Source: Fonsecaea monophora (Eukaryota > Ascomycota > Eurotiomycetes > Chaetothyriales > Herpotrichiellaceae). Taken from it: DNA of 64,000 nt. The stretch spans positions 1-64,000 of the forward strand of contig NW_019173961.1 in the NCBI RefSeq assembly GCF_001642475.1, in the 5' to 3' direction. The notes under the pieces were generated by a model. It made no database searches. It was not told the origin of the DNA and saw only the letters and a program-made list of their open reading frames with translations. Every line of letters starts with the position of its first letter. Position 1 is the first letter of the stretch. Positions 58,486 through 64,000 of this stretch are shown piece by piece. Position numbers and translations under genes: made by a program.

Positions 58486-60466
58486 TCACCGACCTCGTCG
58501 ACCTCTTCTGCTCCGCTTGGACGGTCCAGCCAAGGTCAGATTGTCGGCGTCGAAGGATAGCCCCGTGTTAACGCTCCGCAAATGGGGAGGGTCTGTCTCT
58601 CCAGGCCCCGGGCTGTGGTCGATGCTGAGTGTGGACGGTTGTGCATCCATGAGGTCCCGCTTGCGCTTCGCTCCAGACTCTCTCAAGTGATCCAACCCAG
58701 CAACCATCTGGAAGGTTTCTTTCAGGATGGGATATAGATGTGGCAACGCGTAGTCTAACAACACACTCTTTACCATGTGACAGGCGACATCGCGGCTGTA
58801 ATTTCGAACTCTGGCCACTTCCGTGAAGTGGTAACTGAGACGATCATCGGTGGTTTGTTCGGCGCGATGCATTCTCAACACCATGTCTTCGTTATTGAGA
58901 ACTATGCTGAACGTCCGAACATCGTTGAAAAACTTCTCCCGGAGCTGGGGAGCTTGGCGCATCCACTGGAAGATGTTAAAGAGCGCCTGGCTGGTGCTGT
59001 ACAGATTCTTCTCGAATGCGGCACGGAGCGAGCTATCCTCCCTTTTGGCTTCCATGAAGAGGAATGGAAACCATCGCTCACGTCCTCTCTTGCCCGGGTG
59101 CAGGCAACTCCCGAGCTCGATGGGATACTCGAGAAGTATCGATTCTATGAAGACGTCTCGATGAAACGATATGGCAAGGTCGGGTTTCGGCTGCGTGATC
59201 TTGCTGCTGTCCTTTGTTGCTTTTATCAGAAGCTTCTTTTCAATGCGCCATTGTTCCTCGCAGCTGAAGGTGAAAACACCGCGAAAATCGAGGCGATCTA
59301 TAATGGAGATCATGATGGTTCTGTGGAAATCGGCCTCGCTCGAAGTAGAGCATTGTAATTGATCCCATGCAAAGTCCCGGGCAGACATTGGAGGAAACCG
59401 TCTGTATTCCTCGGCGTCAGGCCTCCAGTGACTTATATCATGCCTTAAAGCATCGTAAACGGGGAGGCCATTCTCGGAAGGCCGATCCTTGACTGACTTC
59501 CTGAAATTCTTGAGGTAGTCTTCCAGCACTCTGACTAGACTTTCAAATTTCTCGAATTCGACGTGCGAAGGCGTCGCATCGACAATCTTGTCTAGACCGA
59601 GTTCTTGAAGCTTATCGTCACCTGAAGATTTATCTGTGATGCCTCGGAATTCCAAATGTTCCATGAAATCGATATGTCGGACCGTGCTAGCCTTCGCAGT
59701 TGTTGTATTTTCAGTAGTGACACTGGTGCTAGTGAGGTGTGAGCTGGAAGATTCCATGTCTCCGGAGTCTGAGACGGATGCAGTATGTGAATCAACGTGT
59801 CTCTCCGTGAAATCGTGCGAAGTCTGTGCTGTGTCGGGGCTGACCAAGTTTAGCCAGGTTGAGACGTTGTCCTATCGTCTGTCAGCTCCATTACCACATC
59901 AAGATCGCATGTTGTCTCACTCGTTTCTCTGTGTCAGTCGCCTGCTCCAACCCTGTTCCAGGACGGCTCAAGGAAATAGGAAGCTCCCTCGGTCGAAGCT
60001 GAACTTTTGGTAACTGACGTGCCGCCGGAGACTGATACTTTTGTGACGGCAAGTCGCGAGCGTCGAGTCCGCCCAAAAACTGAAGCGGATCTTTGTTCTT
60101 GCTCTTGCTTGACCGAGTTTGGCGTGTATTCGACGTCACCGGTGGCTGCAGAGTCGTCTTCGCGGATCGCTTGTCCTTCGATGGCGGCGGCAACGAGGAA
60201 CTCGACCTGAATCTCGACCTTGTTGGAGGCTTTGAGATTTTTCGCGAACGGTATTTGCGCGAGACATCTTCAAGGTCCCCGACAGTGAAATTCTTGACAC
60301 TCAGCCCATGAAGTTTGGCAAAGGCTCTGGTGTGAGGTCGCTGATCAGAAGCTGGGCCCTGTCGCTGGCCGCAAAAGTCAGAAGAGGGATTACTCCCCCA
60401 AAGATGATTGCTATGGCTTGGACTAACCTTCATGCGTTGATCGTCCTTGCTCTTTGCGGACGGCAT
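58486..60466 (-). CDS. DUF7924-type protein with PD-(D/E)XK-like signature
   Basis: Model: complement(join(58486..59871, 59921..60466)), 643 residues, one 49-bp intron that joins TDTEKR to DNVSTWLNLV. The first ~180 residues are basic and Ser/Arg-rich. A helical region (about 285-340) precedes the core, with PDLAIS (Asp413) and, about 45 residues later, FPFLFMEAKRE (Glu456, Lys458). D...ExK after a beta strand is the hallmark of PD-(D/E)XK nuclease folds, and fungal DUF7924 proteins show this layout. A basic C-terminus (KRSRRGRRGR) may be a nuclear signal. A second in-frame 69-bp intron near the start (GTTAGT..ACAG, after DDQRMK) is possible. Nuclease activity is inference. Confidence 0.8.
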
Positions 60467-61290
60467 GCAAGGCTCTCAAATGTCTGATGTTTGTCAGATG
60501 CATTGCCTGTATCACTGAAGAAGAGATGCGCAGCCAGTGGAAGGACACCACTACACAAAGGAGATGGTCATGGAGGGTTGCAGGATATGGCGTGGCACGG
60601 TGCGCCAGTCTATAGATACATGTGAATTTGTTGCTAGAGGCGCTGCCCATCAGGAGGTTCAATGAAGTGGTTGGATAGAAGAAGGGCCTCGTGACGAGAG
60701 CGGGGTAGCAATCACAGTCGTTGTTTAGGCGCCGGATACACGAGCTGACAATGTGTGCGTCTCACCCTGGGTATACACATCTTTTCCAACATCTTTCAAA
60801 CCTGTACACCTGGCGCGTCCAGTAACAGGTTCTGTCTCACATCAGCTCTGTACAATTGGTCTAAGGCCAAGGTATGAACTGATGGGGGTGTTTAGTTTCC
60901 ACTAGCCACGGACCGTACCATCCCCGGGGAAGCCTGCGCATAGGAAATTCGGTGCCATCCACGGCGGCAGAGGCATGCATCTGACTGACGAATAGTCCAT
61001 CGGACTTGACTCCTGGCCTATCCTCAGATGTCGAATTGGGCACCTTTCGACTTTAACAAATTGCCCTGGCTGCCACCAATCCAGAGAGCTGCTCCCCTCT
61101 TCCACTACGAGCCTGGGTTGAGGTGGTTCTCCCTGCACCCCGGATTGTTGCCGATCAGTCCCATCTAAAACACCCAAATCCAAGTCTTGCATAAGATCAA
61201 GCTGTACAGATACAACGACTCGCTAGGTATCACGTATCCAAATTCACACAGACCACCCATCCATCCATCTCATCGTCATGTCATGTCATG
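60467..61290. other. Intergenic spacer with a possible gene relic
   Basis: About 820 bp between two minus-strand genes. Two overlapping minus-strand frames (60,861-61,192) look partly protein-like but are out of register; see findings. Nothing else was recognised. Confidence 0.5.
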
Positions 61291-61295
61291 TCATG
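61276..61295. repeat. (TCATG)4 overlapping a stop codon
   Basis: Four exact copies. The fourth contains the TCA (61291-61293) that is the TGA stop of the minus-strand lipase-like gene. Confidence 0.95.
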
Positions 61296-64000
61296 AATCG
61301 TTCGAGTCTCGCGTGTGGCGAGTATATGAGTTTCCCAACCCAACGCCCTTAGCTCTGGCATCAACTACTGCCTCGAGGCAGCGGCCCATGCCTTCTAGGT
61401 CGCCCATAATGCCCACATGTCCTCGATCACTCTCCACTCGGCCCCCCTTGACGCAACGATATCCTTCTGGTAGTTGTGCTGCACTCGCAAGGACTACTCC
61501 ATCTCCTGCCGCAAACGCTAGATCGTCGAATGCATCCGTATACTTTATCGCCTCCTTATTAGTGACCCTGGCTCCGTACACGGTGGGCACCGTCTTGCCA
61601 AAGATGAACGCGTGCGGCGGGTAAAGATTATTTTCCTGGTGGCTGGGGTTGAACTTCAGCTGCTGTTTAAACACCGACACCTCCGCCAGCGTACGATCAA
61701 GATAGTCCTCCGCAAGGTCTTTGGGAATCGTTACCGCAGTTGCGATACTGCCTCGGTGATGAGACTGTTTCATTGACGGTCCAACCATTCCTTCTGCATT
61801 GCCTTCTATGTCTTGACCCGCCTCCAGTGCCTTGTCGACAGCATGCTGGCGCGCTTCTTCTAGACCATCTCTGGTATCGGTTTGCTGCGAGGTTTGGCTT
61901 TGGGGACCTTGTCCTACAAGCCAGGAAGTACGTTTGCTGGGCCCTGAAATGCTTTCCGAAAGAGCTCCGATGATGCTCTTCCTACGATCACGATCTTCCT
62001 TTTCCCGGTAGCTGCGTGGTATCGGTGGGTTGATGCAGGGAGACAGGTGGTATTCCTCCCAGACGTGGGGATCAAAGAAGTCCAGGTCATACCGTTTATT
62101 GGTGTGCTTCTGGATGAAGCACCGGCCGTCCTCCGGAAGAAGGGCGTAGCTGGTTCGGAGCGTGAAATTGACCTGGGCTGTGAGAACTCTGGAGCTCAAA
62201 AGGACATCGTCCCCGTTCCGCAAAGGTCCCAAAATATTGACACAGTGCTGCGGCACACCAGCGTAAACCACACCCGCAAACAGATCTGGACGTTGGTTGA
62301 CCGCATGTCGTGTGATCAGCCCCCCAAGACTGTGGGCGATAACCGTGGCCCCTCGCTTCTCGTGAGGCGTCTCTGGATGGTTGCACTCCAGCGATTCCAA
62401 GAACTTGATCAACTTTCCACTAAGCAGATCAGGAGAGAGCCGCCAATCATAACCCCAGTCGTGCACTCGGAGTCTGTTCTCACGTGTGTTGGGGCATTTC
62501 TTCATATGTTTAAGCAACCTTCGGCAAATGTCAATAGGACCAATATGCGAAAGAATGCCGGACGGGATGACGGTCTGCTCCATGCGCTCTTCATCTTCGC
62601 GAGTCAACCCAACCTCCAAATCTACCTTACGCATGTTTAGTCCGACTTTGATAGGAACCCAGAGTTGTCGATGAGGAGGCTGTGCTGATCTCAAGATTGA
62701 TCCCCTATACCCACCCAGAATAACAATGTCGCCTGTAGTCTTCGAGAGGGCACGTGACAGTATTGGATGCGCTCGCTGCTGCGGAGTTTCCACCTCGACG
62801 CCCTTTGCTGCAATCCGCATCTTCTGGACCGATCCGTACTGGTAAACCCGGTCTTGTCCATCGCCACTGCCTCCATCCACTCCCCGAGGGATCTCTCCGT
62901 TGAACTGGGCAGGCGACGTGCGTCGTTTCGCTACTTGTCGAAGCGCGGGCAGCCGAGGCAATCTGAGGGACGAATTTTGGAAACTGTCTGTTATGGCTTT
63001 GAATCGAGAATTGGCCATATCAGTAACATGAGAAAATGCGCTGATGTCGTCGTACGCCGATACACCCGAAACCCTTCGCCGGATGTATATCGATCCTTCA
63101 GAGTTGGAACGTGCCCGGCTAGTGTTTGATGCTGGACTGGTTGGAGAGAGTAACGATTCCACATTACCGTCTAGTTGACTCCGAGCCACAGGGCTGGGGT
63201 CGAGGGCTGACACCGGTGGCTGCATGTTGCGATATGTGTCGCCAGTACTACGTCTTTGAAGTGGTTCGCGAAGAGACCATCTGAATGGTTTATTGGTTGG
63301 TGTGATCTGACCGCCAGCTGGACTCTGTTGGCCAGAGTTCCCGCTGCTCGGCGGCAAAAAGGCAAGAGAGATGGAACTCATATTAAAATTCCCATATGGA
63401 AGCTCCGGTAACAGCTTTCGCAGGTTGGAAAGTAAGTTCGTTGGAGCCGATGAGAGACTGCGCCGTCGCTCACTTCCAGCTCCGCTCAAAATATTCTTGC
63501 TTAGGGACGATCTGTGAGCGTGCGGCGACTCGGGGCCTTCTTCGAGGTTGTTAATGCGTGACACGTCGTTCTCGTAACTTCGTGTGTGCCGGGGAATTTG
63601 ATCGTCATCAGGCGGCGTGGGTGGTCTACGGTTCGGGTGCGGCGGGGGTGGATGCTCGTAGAGTGGCCTCGCAGGCTCATCTGCATCTTCTACCTTCGAT
63701 TCCTGTGGAGACTGTGTCTTGATACAGGGGATATCTGGTTCACTGACGAAATGACTGGAATGTCGCTCATGCTGATCGGCCAAAATCGAATCGTGCGTAC
63801 AGGCTCTCGTTCTGCTATTCTGGCGTAAGGCGGATGGTTCGGCACCACTCTGGTAGAGCGCAGGTGGCCTCAGGTTAGCGTTCGGTGTGCTGGGCTGGGT
63901 ATCATTTGCTGCATCGCTGTAGTCGTCGTCTTCAGAATCTTCTGACAGTGCTAGAATTCTGCGGAAATAGTCGACCGGTAGATTGAGAGCCTTAGCCTTC
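61291..64000 (-). CDS. Large lipase-like alpha/beta hydrolase (5' end beyond window)
   Basis: The frame runs from the right edge to TGA at 61291-61293, at least 902 residues with no intron seen. The visible N-terminus (LNLPVDYFRRILALSEDSED) is coding up to the edge. About 350 residues of Ser/Pro/Arg-rich sequence follow. The hydrolase core begins near DIVILGGYRGSILRSA and WVPIKVGLNMRKVDLEVGL. The nucleophile elbow AHSLGG has its Ser codon at 62329-62331 (GATVIAHSLGGLITRHA). FAGVVYAGVPQH follows, as in LCAT/triacylglycerol lipase-like proteins. Asp and His candidates lie near GDGVVLASAA and DRGHVGIMGD. No signal peptide is visible because the start is missing. Substrate is unknown. Confidence 0.88.
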   Translation of the reverse strand, partial: KAKALNLPVDYFRRILALSEDSEDDDYSDAANDTQPSTPNANLRPPALYQSGAEPSALRQNSRTRACTHDSILADQHERHSSHFVSEPDIPCIKTQSPQESKVEDADEPARPLYEHPPPPHPNRRPPTPPDDDQIPRHTRSYENDVSRINNLEEGPESPHAHRSSLSKNILSGAGSERRRSLSSAPTNLLSNLRKLLPELPYGNFNMSSISLAFLPPSSGNSGQQSPAGGQITPTNKPFRWSLREPLQRRSTGDTYRNMQPPVSALDPSPVARSQLDGNVESLLSPTSPASNTSRARSNSEGSIYIRRRVSGVSAYDDISAFSHVTDMANSRFKAITDSFQNSSLRLPRLPALRQVAKRRTSPAQFNGEIPRGVDGGSGDGQDRVYQYGSVQKMRIAAKGVEVETPQQRAHPILSRALSKTTGDIVILGGYRGSILRSAQPPHRQLWVPIKVGLNMRKVDLEVGLTREDEERMEQTVIPSGILSHIGPIDICRRLLKHMKKCPNTRENRLRVHDWGYDWRLSPDLLSGKLIKFLESLECNHPETPHEKRGATVIAHSLGGLITRHAVNQRPDLFAGVVYAGVPQHCVNILGPLRNGDDVLLSSRVLTAQVNFTLRTSYALLPEDGRCFIQKHTNKRYDLDFFDPHVWEEYHLSPCINPPIPRSYREKEDRDRRKSIIGALSESISGPSKRTSWLVGQGPQSQTSQQTDTRDGLEEARQHAVDKALEAGQDIEGNAEGMVGPSMKQSHHRGSIATAVTIPKDLAEDYLDRTLAEVSVFKQQLKFNPSHQENNLYPPHAFIFGKTVPTVYGARVTNKEAIKYTDAFDDLAFAAGDGVVLASAAQLPEGYRCVKGGRVESDRGHVGIMGDLEGMGRCLEAVVDARAKGVGLGNSYTRHTRDSNDS

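Overview
The window is nuclear DNA of a filamentous ascomycete (Pezizomycotina). The genes are monocistronic, on both strands, and many are broken by short introns (about 47-130 bp) with GTANGT-type donors, CTAAC/CTGAC-like branch points and YAG acceptors. Families typical of this group are present: a Zn(II)2Cys6 regulator with a fungal-specific C-terminal region, a Clr5-domain ankyrin protein, DUF3605 and a DUF7924-type protein. The class within Pezizomycotina cannot be fixed from sequence alone; a eurotiomycete-like genome is only a guess. No rRNA, tRNA, transposon, CRISPR array or virus-derived sequence was recognised.

Layout. 1-304: 3' end of a gene with a perfect 18-bp coding repeat. 0.9-4.4 kb: a GFA/CENP-V-fold protein and SEC63. 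5.3-12 kb (minus strand): a 61-residue membrane microprotein, an oxysterol-binding protein, a DUF3605 protein and nicotinamidase PNC1. 12.5-24.4 kb (plus strand): TFIIA large subunit TOA1, a BAP31/Yet3-like ER protein, two secreted hydrolases (type-B carboxylesterase and PhoD-type phosphatase) and a Nudix hydrolase. 25.5-34 kb: a disordered protein, a FYVE-finger protein, PRP18 and a single-pass membrane protein. 34.8-38.1 kb: a Clr5-ankyrin gene with a reading-frame break. 39-42 kb: a protein with two cyclic-nucleotide-binding domains, an F-box and leucine-rich repeats. 43.8-50.1 kb: a Tim17/22/23-like membrane protein, a small unknown protein and a large Gln/Pro-rich protein. 51-57.3 kb: a Zn2Cys6 regulator, a Ure2-like glutathione transferase and adenine deaminase. 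58.5-64 kb: a DUF7924/PD-(D/E)XK-like protein and a large lipase-like alpha/beta hydrolase that runs off the right edge.

Most genes are housekeeping (ER translocation, lipid transfer, splicing, transcription, purine and NAD salvage). There is no biosynthetic cluster. Exon-intron models were built by hand from splice consensus, frame continuity and family motifs. Several depend on very small exons (15, 17 and 46 nt). The most notable items are the cNMP-F-box-LRR fusion, the frame-broken Clr5-ankyrin gene, the DUF7924 protein, the microexon that completes the C6 zinc cluster, and a 10-bp palindrome (TACCTAGGTA) recurring in three spacers.
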